Assembly: GCF_003149105.1 (NCBI RefSeq)
Contig: NZ_QGDS01000002.1
Span: 485,837-549,836, forward strand
Length of the DNA stretch: 64,000 bases
DNA from: Faecalicatena contorta
Lineage (GTDB): Bacteria > Bacillota > Clostridia > Lachnospirales > Lachnospiraceae
Direction: 5' to 3'
Below the pieces are notes generated by a model. It worked only from the letters and a program-made list of their open reading frames with translations. It was not told where the DNA came from and made no database searches. Shown here one piece after another: positions 42,564 to 52,389 of this stretch. Made by a program: the position numbers and the translations under genes. The first letter of the stretch is position 1; the number at the start of each line of letters is the position of its first letter.

Positions 42564-43052
42564 ATGAATTTAATTGTGGCAGCAGATAAAAATTGGGCTA
42601 TTGGATATAAGAACAAATTACTAGTCAGTATACCGTCTGATATGAAGTTTTTCCGTCAGACCACAATGGGAAAAGTAATTGTCATGGGACGTAAAACGCT
42701 GGAAAGCTTCCCGAACGGAATTCCGCTGAAAGGCAGAACTAATATCGTACTGACAGCTAACAAAGGATACAGTGTAAAAGGAGCAGTTGTTGTTCATACT
42801 TTAGAAGGGCTGCTGGAAGAATTAAAAAAGTATTCTCCGGAAGATATTTATATAATTGGAGGAGAAAGTGTCTACCGTCAGCTTCTTCCATATTGTGACA
42901 AGGCTTATGTCACAAAGATTGACCATGCTTTTCAGGCAGATACCTATTTCCCAAATCTGGATGACCTGGAAGATTGGGAAATGACAGAGGCAAGTGAAGA
43001 GCAGACTTGCTTTGATTTGGAATATATATTTACAACCTATAAACGGAAGTAA
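42564..43052 (+). CDS. folA: Dihydrofolate reductase
   Basis: A 162-residue protein from the ATG at 42564, preceded by CGGAGGGG. Motifs: IVAADKNWAIGYKNKLLVSI, VIVMGRKTLESFP, and IYIIGGESVYRQLLP near residue 95. It regenerates tetrahydrofolate after ThyA and is the target of trimethoprim. It lies 69 bases after thyA, in the common thyA-folA arrangement. Confidence 0.95.
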   Translation: MNLIVAADKNWAIGYKNKLLVSIPSDMKFFRQTTMGKVIVMGRKTLESFPNGIPLKGRTNIVLTANKGYSVKGAVVVHTLEGLLEELKKYSPEDIYIIGGESVYRQLLPYCDKAYVTKIDHAFQADTYFPNLDDLEDWEMTEASEEQTCFDLEYIFTTYKRK

Positions 43053-43083
43053 GAGCTCAGACAGGGAAGGTAAGTGAAGACTC

Positions 43084-44091
43084 GTGAAATGGATTGTGCC
43101 AGGAGAAAGAGCAGAAAGAAGATGGAAACAGGTACTGTTCCTATGCCTGATTCTGATTTTGGGGTGTGCAGCGGCAGGCTGCAAATCAGTGCCGGAGCAG
43201 AGCAGCTCTGATAAGTCAGACGGGAAAATCAAAGTAGTGACGACTATCTTTCCCCAGTATGATTTTGTGCGCCAGATTGCAGGCGATAAGGTAGAATTGA
43301 AAATGCTTTTGAAGCCGGGAGAGGAGAGCCACTCTTATGAGCCAACCCCTCAGGATATCCTTTCCATTCAGAATTGTGATTTATTTTTGTATGTGGGAGG
43401 GGAAAATGATGAATGGATTGAGGATATTCTATCCTCTCTGGATATGGGAAAGATGGAAACACTTCGCCTGGTAGATTGTGTGGATACGGTAGAGGAGGAG
43501 CATATTGAGGGGATGAAGGAAGAGCGCCATGAGCATGAGGAAGCCGAAGGTGAGTACGATGAACACGTGTGGACCTCTCCCTCAAATGTTATAAAGATTG
43601 TAGGCGATATTACAGCACTTCTGTGCCAAATAGACCCTTCTAATGCGGAGGTTTACAGGCAGAATGCAAAGTCTTATGATGGAAAGCTGAAGAAGCTGGA
43701 TGAAGAGCTTCGGGATGTGGCAGATCATTCTGCCCGGCATACCCTCTTATTTGGAGACCGATTCCCATTCCGTTACTTTGCAGATGCCTATGGCCTGACA
43801 TATTATGCTGCATTTCCGGGCTGTGCGTCTGATACGGAACCCAGTGCTGCAACAATGGCCTATCTTATTAATAAAGTGAGGGATGAAAACATTCCTCTGG
43901 TCTTAAAAATGGAATTAAGCAGTGACCATATTGCGGAAGCTATTGCAGAGGCAACCGGGACTAAGGTCGGAGTCTTTTATAGCTGCCATAATGTTACGGC
44001 ACAGCAGTTTCAAAACGGTGAGACTTATTTGAGTATGATGGAGAGAAACGCAGAGACGTTAAAGGAGGCACTGGCGGATGGCGCTAATTAA
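43084..44091 (+). CDS. znuA: Zinc/manganese ABC transporter binding lipoprotein (ZnuA/TroA)
   Basis: A 335-residue protein starting with GTG 43084. A lipoprotein signal is present (LGCAAAGC near residue 33). The cluster A-I fold has VTTIFPQYDFVRQIAG, GEESHSYEPTPQD (metal His), and a His/Glu-rich insert (EERHEHEEAEGEYDEHVWTS), which supports zinc. It captures a divalent metal for the ATPase and permease encoded next, overlapping the next gene by 14 bases. Whether zinc or manganese is carried cannot be fixed by sequence. Confidence 0.9.
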   Translation: MKWIVPGERAERRWKQVLFLCLILILGCAAAGCKSVPEQSSSDKSDGKIKVVTTIFPQYDFVRQIAGDKVELKMLLKPGEESHSYEPTPQDILSIQNCDLFLYVGGENDEWIEDILSSLDMGKMETLRLVDCVDTVEEEHIEGMKEERHEHEEAEGEYDEHVWTSPSNVIKIVGDITALLCQIDPSNAEVYRQNAKSYDGKLKKLDEELRDVADHSARHTLLFGDRFPFRYFADAYGLTYYAAFPGCASDTEPSAATMAYLINKVRDENIPLVLKMELSSDHIAEAIAEATGTKVGVFYSCHNVTAQQFQNGETYLSMMERNAETLKEALADGAN

Positions 44092-44788
44092 ATGCGAAAA
44101 TATTTCGATTGCATATGAAGGTCAGACAGTAGTGCATGATTTGTCTTTTCAGATTGGACAGAATGACTATATCTGCATTGTAGGAGAAAATGGTTCCGGG
44201 AAAAGCACACTTGTGAAAAGCCTGCTCGGACTGAAGGCCCCGGCAAAGGGCAGGATTGAGCTGGGAGATGGGCTAAAGGCTAATGAGATAGGTTATCTCC
44301 CCCAACAGAAAGATGTGCATAAGGATTTTCCAGCCAGCGTCTACGAGGTTGTTTTGTCAGGACGGTTAAACAGCAGGGGATTCCGGCCATTTTATACAGG
44401 GACAGATAAAAGCAAGGTGAGAGAAAATATGGAGCTCCTTGGTATCCATGATCTGGAAAGGCATTGTTTCCGAGACCTGTCGGGTGGACAGAAGCAAAGA
44501 GTACTTCTCGCAAGGGCACTGTGCGCTACCCAAAAGCTGCTTTTGCTCGATGAGCCTGTGACCGGACTGGACCCGATCGTAACCCAGGAGTTCTACCAAT
44601 TGATTCATGAGATAAATAAAACGTCCGGGATAGCCGTAGTTATGGTGTCCCATGATATTGAGGCGGTGGTAGAGTACGCCAGCCATGTCCTGCATCTTCA
44701 GGAAACAGCATTGTTCTTTGGTACTGCAAGGGATTATAAAGCAAGTGAAGTTGGAAAAGCATTCCTGGGAGGTGGGGCACATGTTTGA
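44078..44788 (+). CDS. znuC: Metal ABC transporter ATP-binding protein (ZnuC)
   Basis: A 236-residue ATPase with Walker A GENGSGKSTLVKSLLG, Q-loop IGYLPQQKDVHKDFP, signature DLSGGQKQRVLLARAL and Walker B KLLLLDEPVTGLDP. The family is that of zinc/manganese importers. It overlaps both neighbours, so the three genes form one translationally coupled unit. Confidence 0.94.
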   Translation: MALIKCENISIAYEGQTVVHDLSFQIGQNDYICIVGENGSGKSTLVKSLLGLKAPAKGRIELGDGLKANEIGYLPQQKDVHKDFPASVYEVVLSGRLNSRGFRPFYTGTDKSKVRENMELLGIHDLERHCFRDLSGGQKQRVLLARALCATQKLLLLDEPVTGLDPIVTQEFYQLIHEINKTSGIAVVMVSHDIEAVVEYASHVLHLQETALFFGTARDYKASEVGKAFLGGGAHV

Positions 44789-45617
44789 AAAACTGATTGA
44801 GATGTTTTCCTACCCATTTATGGTAAGAGCAATTTTGGTAGGCGTTATGGTCTCTTTATGCTCCGCACTGCTGGGGGTCAGCCTTGTGCTGAAGCGCTAT
44901 TCTATGATTGGTGACGGACTGTCCCATGTGGGCTTTGGCGCCCTTGCAATCGCTGCGGCTGTAAATGCGGCTCCCTTGACATTTGCCATTCCTATCGTTA
45001 TTTTAGCGGCGGTACTTCTTCTGCGTATCAGCGGAAACAGTAAAATAAAAGGGGATGCGGCAATCGCCCTGATTTCAACCAGCGCCCTGGCAATTGGCGT
45101 TATGGTCATATCCATGACCACCGGAATGAATACAGATGTTTATAATTACATGTTCGGCAGCATTTTGGCTATGAGTACAGGTGATGTGAAGATGAGTATT
45201 GTGCTTTCGGCAGCAGTGCTGGTTTTATATATTCTGTTTTATCAGAAGATATTCGCCATCACATTTGATGAGACTTTTGCACTGGCAACGGGAGTGAAGG
45301 TGAATCTTTATAATACATTGATTGCCGTTCTGACCGCGGTTACGATTGTGTTGGGGATGCGTATGATGGGAGCATTGCTGATTTCCAGTCTTATTATTTT
45401 CCCGGCATTGATCTCTATGCGGATATGTAAGACATTCAAAAGCGTCATTGTAAACTCTGCGGTGACATCTGTCATTTGTTTGTTTATTGGAATTACGATT
45501 TCTTATGTATGGGCTACCCCTGCAGGAGCCAGTGTAGTGGTTGTAAATTTGGGAGCACTTATATTATATACAATGATTGGTGTGGTAAAAAACAGAAGCT
45601 TCTTATCCGGAAAATAG
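44781..45617 (+). CDS. znuB: Metal ABC transporter permease (ZnuB)
   Basis: About 278 residues from the ATG at 44781, which has GGGAGGTGG upstream; the frame is open further left only inside the ATPase gene. A very hydrophobic ABC-3 family permease with LGVSLVLKRYSMIGDGLSHV near residue 28, AIALISTSALAIGV and MRMMGALLISSLIIFPALIS. It forms the membrane channel of the metal importer. The operon ends before the T-box leader. Confidence 0.93.
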   Translation: MFEKLIEMFSYPFMVRAILVGVMVSLCSALLGVSLVLKRYSMIGDGLSHVGFGALAIAAAVNAAPLTFAIPIVILAAVLLLRISGNSKIKGDAAIALISTSALAIGVMVISMTTGMNTDVYNYMFGSILAMSTGDVKMSIVLSAAVLVLYILFYQKIFAITFDETFALATGVKVNLYNTLIAVLTAVTIVLGMRMMGALLISSLIIFPALISMRICKTFKSVIVNSAVTSVICLFIGITISYVWATPAGASVVVVNLGALILYTMIGVVKNRSFLSGK

Positions 45618-45673
45618 GCAGGGCCTGGTGATTTGGCTGATGGATTAAGATAAAAAATATCAAGAAGTCCACG

Positions 45674-45702
45674 TTGACAAAGCTAAAACTACACACTATA
45701 AT
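45674..45702 (+). promoter_or_regulatory. Consensus promoter of the ilv T-box leader
   Basis: TTGACA (45674-45679), 17 bases, TATAAT (45697-45702): a perfect sigmaA promoter. The transcript would begin near 45709 and run through the T-box into ilvB. Confidence 0.85.
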
Positions 45703-45708
45703 GAGTAT

Positions 45709-46007
45709 AATTTCTACACAAAGTAAAACTTGTAAAATGCAGAGACAAGGAGGAGTACGTAATCATCGGATGCCAAGAGAGGAGACGGCTGGTGTAAGTC
45801 TTCATGAAGAGATTACGGAAGTAGCCTTTGAGCAGTGGAACGAACAGGCAGAAGCCTCAGTAGGGTTCAACGTAATTCCCACGTTACAGGGAAACAGTAT
45901 CGGATGAAGTTCCCGTACTGGCAGAGTGCAAAGAGAATACTCTTTGAAGTTAGGTGGTAACACGGATTGCAAATTCGCCCTAAGCTAATAATAGCTTAGG
46001 GCTTTTT
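45709..46007 (+). promoter_or_regulatory. T-box leader, valine specifier, upstream of ilvB
   Basis: The T-box core AGGTGGTAACACGG is at 45952-45965; its TGGT would pair with an ACCA tRNA end. Stem I has CGTAATC (45758-45764) pairing with GATTACG (45811-45817), and AGTA opposite GAA form the loop E motif, so the next triplet, GTA at 45821-45823, followed by G, reads as the specifier, i.e. valine. The terminator is GCCCTAAGCTA (45977-45987) with its complement (45992-46002) and TTTTT. Uncharged tRNA-Val would favour antitermination and switch on ilvBN. Confidence 0.88.
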
Positions 46008-46052
46008 CTATACATTAGCAATTCGAGAAGTATAAATAAGGGAGGTATATGT

Positions 46053-47771
46053 ATGAGAAAAATTTCAGGAAACAAATTATTGGTGAAAGCGTTGAGAGAG
46101 GAAGGGGTGGATACCGTATTCGGATATCCGGGAGCCTGTACCATCGACATCAGCGATGAGCTGTATAAACAGGATGATATACGGGTCATTCTTCCGAGAC
46201 ATGAACAGGCTCTTGTACATGAAGCAGATGCTTATGCGAGGACAACTGGAAAGGTTGGTGTTTGTCTGGTAACAAGCGGACCAGGTGCAACCAATTTGGT
46301 GACAGGACTTGCAACGGCTAATTATGACAGCGTTCCTCTTGTTTGTTTTACAGGACAGGTAGCCAGGCATCTGATTGGAAATGATGCATTTCAGGAAGTC
46401 GATATTGTAGGAATTACAAGAAGTATTACAAAGTATGGAGTGACAGTCCGAAACAGAGAAGATTTGGGACGGATTGTCAAAGAGGCCTTCTATATAGCAA
46501 GTACAGGAAAACCGGGACCAGTGCTGATTGATTTGCCCAAAGATATAATGGCAGAGCTGGGCAGCCCGGAATATCCTTCTGAGGTAAATATACGCGGCTA
46601 TAAGCCGAATACAAATGTCCATATCGGACAGCTTAAAAAGGCAATCAAAATGCTCCAAAAAGCGAAAAATCCTCTGTTTTTGGCAGGGGGAGGTGTGAAT
46701 ATCGCCAACGCAAACGGTATTTTTACAGAAGTGGCAGAAAAGACTAATATACCAGTAGTCACAACGGTAATGGGCCGGGGTGCCATTCCCACGAATCATC
46801 CTCTATTTGTAGGGAATCTTGGGATGCACGGGGCATATGCAGCGAACAAGGCGGTCAGTGAATGCGACCTGCTGTTTTCTATAGGAACCAGATTTAACGA
46901 CCGTATTACCGGCAAGCTCCATGCGTTTGCTCCATCGGCTCAGATTGTACACATTGATATTGATACATCGGCAATTTCCAGAAATATCTCCGTGGATATT
47001 CCAATTGTAGCGGATGCCAGTGAAGCAATTGGGAAAATGAATGAATATGTAGAGCCATGTGATACAAAGAAGTGGCTGGATAAAATCAACGCATGGAAAG
47101 CTGAGCATCCACTGGATATGAAGCCTCGTGCAGAAATGGGACCAAAGGATATCCTTGATGAGCTTAACCGGCAGTTTGATGAGGCAATTGTCGTAACAGA
47201 TGTAGGCCAGCATCAGATGTTTGCTGCCCAATACACAGAGATTACGGCTAAGAAGAGAATCATTATGTCCGGCGGACTTGGGACTATGGGGTATGGATTT
47301 CCGGGAGCAATCGGAGCAAAACTGGGCAACCCGGATACTCCGGTAATTGCGATATCAGGGGATGGCGGCATGCAGATGAACATTCAGGAATTTGCCACTG
47401 CGGTTCTGGAGGAACTGCCGGTTATTGTCTGCGTGTTTAATAACGCTTATCTTGGAATGGTACGTCAGTGGCAGAAACTATTTTATGGCAAAAGATATGG
47501 AATGACGAACCTGCGTTCCGGTGCATTATTCCGCAGAACGGACGGAAAAGAAATGCCCGAGTACACTCCTGATTTTGTGAAGCTTGCTGAGAGCTATGGT
47601 GCGAAAGGAATCCGGGTTACAGAAACGGCGGAGATAGCGGCTGCTTTTGAGGAAGCCAAAAAGAATACAAAGACCCCTACATTGATTGAGTTTGTAATTG
47701 ACCAGGAAGAAATGGTATATCCGATGATTCAGCCGGGCGGCACATTGGAAGAGATGATCATGGACTGTTAG
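46053..47771 (+). CDS. ilvB: Acetolactate synthase large (catalytic) subunit
   Basis: A 572-residue ThDP enzyme: N-terminal PYR domain ([16 protein letters not shown], catalytic Glu in [16 protein letters not shown]), FAD-binding middle domain ([15 protein letters not shown]) and C-terminal PP domain with the ThDP/Mg motif [16 protein letters not shown] ... [14 protein letters not shown]. It joins two pyruvates (or pyruvate and 2-oxobutyrate) for valine, leucine and isoleucine. The cofactor loops look intact. The ATG has GGGAGG upstream, and expression is under the T-box. Confidence 0.96.
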   Translation: MRKISGNKLLVKALREEGVDTVFGYPGACTIDISDELYKQDDIRVILPRHEQALVHEADAYARTTGKVGVCLVTSGPGATNLVTGLATANYDSVPLVCFTGQVARHLIGNDAFQEVDIVGITRSITKYGVTVRNREDLGRIVKEAFYIASTGKPGPVLIDLPKDIMAELGSPEYPSEVNIRGYKPNTNVHIGQLKKAIKMLQKAKNPLFLAGGGVNIANANGIFTEVAEKTNIPVVTTVMGRGAIPTNHPLFVGNLGMHGAYAANKAVSECDLLFSIGTRFNDRITGKLHAFAPSAQIVHIDIDTSAISRNISVDIPIVADASEAIGKMNEYVEPCDTKKWLDKINAWKAEHPLDMKPRAEMGPKDILDELNRQFDEAIVVTDVGQHQMFAAQYTEITAKKRIIMSGGLGTMGYGFPGAIGAKLGNPDTPVIAISGDGGMQMNIQEFATAVLEELPVIVCVFNNAYLGMVRQWQKLFYGKRYGMTNLRSGALFRRTDGKEMPEYTPDFVKLAESYGAKGIRVTETAEIAAAFEEAKKNTKTPTLIEFVIDQEEMVYPMIQPGGTLEEMIMDC

Positions 47772-47791
47772 AGCCGGAAGGAGAGAAAAGT

Positions 47792-48304
47792 ATGGAAAAT
47801 AATAATAGAAAGAAGCGATGGATTTCATTATATGTAGAGAATCAGGTAGGAGTCCTGTCAAAAATATCGGGTTTATTTTCCGGTAAATCCTACAATCTGG
47901 ACAGTCTGACAGTGGGGACCACAGAAGATCCGACCATCTCCAGGATGACCATTGCCACAGTTAGTGACGATGAGACATTTGAGCAGATTAAAAAACAGTT
48001 GAACCGTCTGGTAGAAGTGATTAAGGTCATTGACTTTACCGATATTTTTGTGCGGATGAAAGAAATATTATATGTGAAGGTAGGAAAATGCACTCAGGAA
48101 GATAAAGTAGAATTATTTCAGATTGCGGATACCTTTAAAGCGAGAGTCATTGATTATGGAAGGGATTGTCTGCTTTTGGAGTTTGTACAGACTGCCACAA
48201 AAAATGATGCTGTCATTAAGCTTATGAAAGAAGAATTTAAAAACATTGAGGTGGTACGGGGCGGAAGCGTAGGTATCGAGTCTATCAGTATGATGGAGCG
48301 GTAA
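47792..48304 (+). CDS. ilvN: Acetolactate synthase small (regulatory) subunit
   Basis: A 170-residue protein, starting MENNNRKKRWISLYVENQVG, with an N-terminal ACT domain (VGVLSKISGLFSGKSYNLDS, TVGTTEDPTISRMTIAT) and a C-terminal ALS_ss domain. It confers valine feedback inhibition on the large subunit. It lies 20 bases downstream of ilvB, in the same T-box-controlled transcript. Confidence 0.95.
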   Translation: MENNNRKKRWISLYVENQVGVLSKISGLFSGKSYNLDSLTVGTTEDPTISRMTIATVSDDETFEQIKKQLNRLVEVIKVIDFTDIFVRMKEILYVKVGKCTQEDKVELFQIADTFKARVIDYGRDCLLLEFVQTATKNDAVIKLMKEEFKNIEVVRGGSVGIESISMMER

Positions 48305-48499
48305 TAAAGCCGCAGATGGCAAAATGGTAACAAGGCATACGAATTGAATTTCTAATGTTTGAGTAGTATGATTAAAAAAACAGAGTGTGCTCTTGAATTT
48401 TGATTCGGGAAGTATTATAATTTTACAAAAGAGGTTCCCTTGCTTCTGAGGGGAGTGAGGGCGGGACTGAATGAATGCAGAGGAACGGAGGAAAGATAG

Positions 48500-49525
48500 A
48501 TGGATAAGAAAAACATTGATTGGGCGAATCTGGGGTTTAGTTATATAGAGACCGATAAAAGATACGTAGCCAATTTCAAAAATGGGGAATGGGAGGAAGG
48601 TGCTCTGATTGATGATCCCAACATTACGATGAGTGAATGTGCCGGAGTACTTCAGTATGCACAGACAATCTTTGAAGGCTTGAAGGCTTATATTACAAAG
48701 GATGGAAAAATTGTAACATTCCGCCCGGACTTGAATGCCCAGCGTTTAGAGGATTCCGCCAAGAGATTGGAGATGCCTGTATTTCCCAAGGAGCGTTTTG
48801 TGAAGGCTGTTGAGGAAACAATAAGGGCAAATGCCGCCTATGTTCCTCCGTATGGCTCCGGTGCAACTTTATATGTCAGACCGTATATGTTTGGAATTAA
48901 TCCGGTAATCGGTGTAAAACCCGCAGATGAATATCAGTTCCGTGTATTTACTACCCCTGTAGGACCTTATTTTAAAGGCGGTGCAAAGCCTCTTACCTTG
49001 TGTGTATCTGATTTCGACCGTGCGGCACCGAGGGGAACAGGGGGCATTAAGGCAGGGCTTAATTATGCAATGAGCCTTCATGCCATTATAACAGCCCATA
49101 AAAATGGCTTTGATGAAAACATGTACCTGGATTCTGAGACCAGAACAAAAGTAGAAGAGACAGGCGGTGCAAACTTTATTTTCATTACAAAAGACAACAC
49201 CGTTGTTACACCAAGCTCTGATACTATTCTTCCATCTATTACCAGGCGTTCCCTTGTCTATGTAGCAGAGCATTACCTGGGGCTGAAGGTCGAAGAGAGA
49301 ACGGTATACCTTGATGAAATAAAAGACTTTGCGGAATGTGGAATCTGTGGAACCGCAGCAGTGATTTCTCCGGTAGGTAAAGTTGTGGACCATGAAAATG
49401 AAATCTGCTTCCCCAGCGGTATGGAGAAAATGGGTCCGGTTACCCAGAAACTGTATGATACACTGACCGGTATTCAAATGGGGCATATCGAGGCTCCGAA
49501 AGGCTGGATAAAAGTAGTTGAATAA
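48500..49525 (+). CDS. ilvE: Branched-chain amino acid aminotransferase
   Basis: A 341-residue fold-type IV PLP enzyme of the larger BCAT form. The PLP-binding Lys is in GTGGIKAGLNYAMSLHA; the family segment GANFIFITKDNTVVTPSSDT and the glycine-rich ECGICGTAAVISPVG bind cofactor phosphate. It transaminates the keto acids of valine, leucine and isoleucine. 195 bases separate it from ilvN (48305-48499; no feature recognised), so it may have its own promoter while belonging to the same pathway. Confidence 0.95.
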   Translation: MDKKNIDWANLGFSYIETDKRYVANFKNGEWEEGALIDDPNITMSECAGVLQYAQTIFEGLKAYITKDGKIVTFRPDLNAQRLEDSAKRLEMPVFPKERFVKAVEETIRANAAYVPPYGSGATLYVRPYMFGINPVIGVKPADEYQFRVFTTPVGPYFKGGAKPLTLCVSDFDRAAPRGTGGIKAGLNYAMSLHAIITAHKNGFDENMYLDSETRTKVEETGGANFIFITKDNTVVTPSSDTILPSITRRSLVYVAEHYLGLKVEERTVYLDEIKDFAECGICGTAAVISPVGKVVDHENEICFPSGMEKMGPVTQKLYDTLTGIQMGHIEAPKGWIKVVE

Positions 49526-49564
49526 GTATAGTAAAAACTGCAGATAAAGTTGGATTATATTGTG

Positions 49565-49608
49565 TAGCACGGTATATTTAGAAAATAAATATACCGTGCT
49601 ATATTTTT
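49565..49608 (+). terminator. Terminator after ilvE
   Basis: TAGCACGGTATATTTA (49565-49580) pairs exactly with its complement at 49586-49601 around GAAAA, followed by TATTTTTG. Confidence 0.92.
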
Positions 49609-49651
49609 GTCCCAGCTTTGATTAGTGAAATAACTTATCTGTTCCTGGATA

Positions 49652-50680
49652 CTATTTTCTTGCATTGAACCCGCGCAAATATTGCTTTGGCCATGGATAC
49701 TCAACATCCAAATTACGGGCTGTGTGCAGTACCCAATAAGGATCACGCAGAAGTTCCCGGCCCAACGCAACCAAATCTGCCCGTTCTCCACCCAGTATTT
49801 CTTCCGCTTGATGCGGTTCAGTAATCAAACCAACTGTTACTGTAGGAAGGCCAGAGACCTCCTTTAACCCTTCAGCAATTTTTACCTGATAACCTGGATA
49901 AATGGTTGACGGAGGCGTTGGCACAACCCCGCCTGTACTCACATCCAGCACATCAATATAGGGCTTCACCAGTTCAATAATTTTAGCCATTTCCTCCGGA
50001 TGCATACCCTCCGGTTCGTAATCCTCGGCAGATACACGCAGTAAAACAGGTTTTTCAGCAGGCCAGACCTCATGTACCGCCTGCAGTACTTCAACCAATA
50101 TACGGCAGCGATTTTCCGTTGAGCCACCATAACTGTCTGTGCGGTGATTAGTTAATGGCGATAAGAATTCACTGATCAGATAACCATGGGCACCATGAAT
50201 TTCAATTGAATCAAAACCGATTTCAGCCGCACGCGCAGCAGAACTCCGAAACGCATTTACTGCATCGTGAATATCATCTTCTGTCATCTTATGGGGCATG
50301 GGCGAATCCTCGTCAAATGGAATGGCGCTGGGTGCATAAATTGTTTTTTCCTGTGCCTCGCACTTGCGGCCTGCATGATTGAGCTGAATCGCTATTTTCG
50401 CTCCCTGCTTCTGGCAGGCGGTAACGATTGGCGCGAGAGCTTTTGCCTGTTCATCATTCCAAAGCCCCAGGCAATGATCCGAAATGCGGCCCCACGGCAA
50501 GACACCGGTAGCCTCCATAATAATCAGCCCCACTCCTCCAACTGCACGGGAAGTATAATGCGTAAAATGGAATTCATTTGGCATACCGTCAGTTTCGGCA
50601 CTGTACATACACATGGGAGGCATAACAATCCGGTTGCGCAGCGTCATATTTTTTACTGTAAATGAATTGAATAAATACAT
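49652..50680 (-). CDS. Old yellow enzyme family NADPH:flavin oxidoreductase (NamA/YqjM-like)
   Basis: A 342-residue TIM-barrel flavoenzyme: MYLFNSFTVKNMTLRNRIVM start, PMCMYSAETDG with the Cys of the YqjM class, GRISDHCLGLWND, IQLNHAGRKCE, GFDSIEIHGAHGYLISEFLS with the His pair that binds the substrate carbonyl, and VALGRELLRDPYW. It reduces activated C=C bonds such as enones or nitro groups with NADPH. Monocistronic on the minus strand; the gap to the next gene (50681-50853) holds a CCGCC/GGCGG inverted repeat but no clear terminator. Confidence 0.9.
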   Translation of the reverse strand: MYLFNSFTVKNMTLRNRIVMPPMCMYSAETDGMPNEFHFTHYTSRAVGGVGLIIMEATGVLPWGRISDHCLGLWNDEQAKALAPIVTACQKQGAKIAIQLNHAGRKCEAQEKTIYAPSAIPFDEDSPMPHKMTEDDIHDAVNAFRSSAARAAEIGFDSIEIHGAHGYLISEFLSPLTNHRTDSYGGSTENRCRILVEVLQAVHEVWPAEKPVLLRVSAEDYEPEGMHPEEMAKIIELVKPYIDVLDVSTGGVVPTPPSTIYPGYQVKIAEGLKEVSGLPTVTVGLITEPHQAEEILGGERADLVALGRELLRDPYWVLHTARNLDVEYPWPKQYLRGFNARK

Positions 50681-50853
50681 AAGACATTATCCCTTTCTAT
50701 CATAAGACTTAACAAAATAACTTGTTTCATATCGTTCATTATATCACGCCAGTACACCTTGCACAACCGAGAAGCCGCCCCAACCTACGGGAGCAGGCGG
50801 AAGAAATCTCTTTATCCTGGCTCTTTCTTTCCGTCAAGTTTATTTAAATTGAC

Positions 50854-51321
50854 TTATCCATTTTTTCTTGCTTTCCCAGTTACAGATTCAATCTCAAATT
50901 CATAGACTGTTACATTTTTCATAGTAGTAGAAATATATTTTTCTCCATTTTCCAAATACTCAGGACTATATTTTTGAATTAATTTTCTAAGTACATCTTG
51001 TGTATCTTCAGAGATTTTTATTTGTCCAAAAGCAATTACACTTTCATATTTTGTTGAAAATTTTGAAGGGAGAACTTCTGTATTTCCAACTACGGTGAAG
51101 CACGCCTTTGAATTATGCTCAATATTTTCTTTCTTAAGCCCATTGGCATTTGTACCATGAAAGTAGATTTTTCCGTTTGCATAAGCGTAACTCATTGGAA
51201 CTCCATATGGATAACCATCCATACTTACAGTAGATAATACTCCATATTGATTGTCCTGCAAAATTTGCATTGTTTCCTCTTCTGTTAGCTGTCTGTCAGT
51301 CCTACGCATTTCTCTAAACAT
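50854..51321 (-). CDS. Pyridoxamine 5'-phosphate oxidase family protein
   Basis: About 155 residues from the ATG at 51321 (MFREMRRTDRQLTEEETMQI), with GGAGGAAAAGG upstream; a longer frame to 51381 lacks such a site. The split beta-barrel flavin-binding pattern YGVLSTVSMDGYPYGVPMSY is seen near residue 28, with KIYFHGTNANGLKKENIEHN after it. This is the nitroimidazole-resistance (NimA)-like/FMN-binding small group. It probably binds FMN; a detoxifying role is possible but unproven. Confidence 0.85.
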   Translation of the reverse strand: MFREMRRTDRQLTEEETMQILQDNQYGVLSTVSMDGYPYGVPMSYAYANGKIYFHGTNANGLKKENIEHNSKACFTVVGNTEVLPSKFSTKYESVIAFGQIKISEDTQDVLRKLIQKYSPEYLENGEKYISTTMKNVTVYEFEIESVTGKARKNG

Positions 51322-51441
51322 AATCCTTTTCCTCCGTCTTTGATGCACCGAGCTGTTTAGTTTGGGCTTCGGCTTATGCAACTACAGTACCACACCGCCG
51401 TTAATTAGTGTTGTCGATTGCAGGGCCTAAAAGAATTATTC

Positions 51442-51939
51442 TTAATGGAAATTTTTCGTTCTCTCTCTGATATAAAGGTTACGTACTGTATCAAATAATA
51501 TAAAATCATTTGATAGCAATGCCTTTTCCGAAGCCTTGTTGTTTTTATCAGGATCGGCAATAACTCTAGTTGCATCTGGAAATGAGAAAATTTTAGTCAC
51601 AAGTAAATTGATGATTTTCTTACCCAATCCTTTGCCAATAAGAGACTGTTCTCCTATAAGATAACCAATACCGTAAGCGCCTGATAATGATAAATCTCCA
51701 AAATCTTCATTACTATCAACACATTTGTAGTATATACAAAATCCAATCGGGTTTCCTTGCCACATTACAATAAGGTGTGTTAACCATTGAAATTCTTCAT
51801 TGCGCCCATTGATTTCTGACATCCAGTCATCAATTGAGCAAACACCCGGTACTTCAAACCATCTTTTCACATGGGCCCGATTTAACCATGTTTCTACTAA
51901 TAATACATCATTGTCACATAGCATTCTTAATTCCAACAT
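51442..51939 (-). CDS. GNAT acetyltransferase, AAC(6')-like
   Basis: A 165-residue GNAT protein: LRMLCDNDVLLVETWLNRAH, WFEVPG, the acetyl-CoA loop IGEQSLIGKGLGKKIINLL and ADPDKNNKASEKALLSNDF. The layout resembles the aminoglycoside 6'-N-acetyltransferase and related siderophore acyltransferase group, but neither resistance nor substrate can be proved from sequence. It lies next to a mobile-element scar and has AT-rich codon use, consistent with recent transfer. Confidence 0.75.
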   Translation of the reverse strand: MLELRMLCDNDVLLVETWLNRAHVKRWFEVPGVCSIDDWMSEINGRNEEFQWLTHLIVMWQGNPIGFCIYYKCVDSNEDFGDLSLSGAYGIGYLIGEQSLIGKGLGKKIINLLVTKIFSFPDATRVIADPDKNNKASEKALLSNDFILFDTVRNLYIRERTKNFH

Positions 51940-52108
51940 AGATTATTCCTCCAAATTTTATCATTGTTCTATCAATAATGAATTGTCCAGGCTTATTTGG
52001 AGGACCTCGATTTCTGATTTGATTTGAATTTTAGCAAGGAGGTCTAATTGTATTCATTCTAATCATCTCCTATTCATAAGATAAACAACCTAAGCGCACC
52101 TTCTATTC

Positions 52109-52365
52109 CTAAAACGTATTACCATTTATTTTACCACATAAACCCTGCCCTGTCATTTCCGTTTTTTTCTGCCCTGCTTCTTGCCGGGATTTTTGAAGCA
52201 CCCTCATCATTATCTCAAACTCCACGTCGGTCAGCTTGGTATAATCAATTCCCAGCCGCCGACAATACAGGGCAACCTGTTTCTTCTGTGCGCTCCCTTC
52301 AATGCTGGAAACAAACTCTAAATCCTGTTTTAGCTCCTGCACAAAATTGGTTTCCGGTGCGCTGG
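52109..52365 (-). pseudogene. Fragment of a mobile-element protein
   Basis: On the minus strand, a frame ending at 52109 carries a coherent tail: ETNFVQELKQDLEFVSSIEG, ALYCRRLGIDYTKLTD and EFEIMMRVLQKSRQEAGQKK. It resembles small helical proteins of clostridial conjugative elements, though I cannot name the family. Upstream of about 52365 the frame is only the antisense of a recombinase fragment, so the gene has lost its start. Together they mark a deletion joint. Confidence 0.45.
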
Positions 52366-52389
52366 TGCTGCCCTGTCTGTGGGCTTGCG

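Noticed and set aside
45674..45907. A 77-codon frame upstream of ilvB
   Set aside because: It begins in the promoter and lies within the T-box RNA; no ribosome site or protein-like composition.
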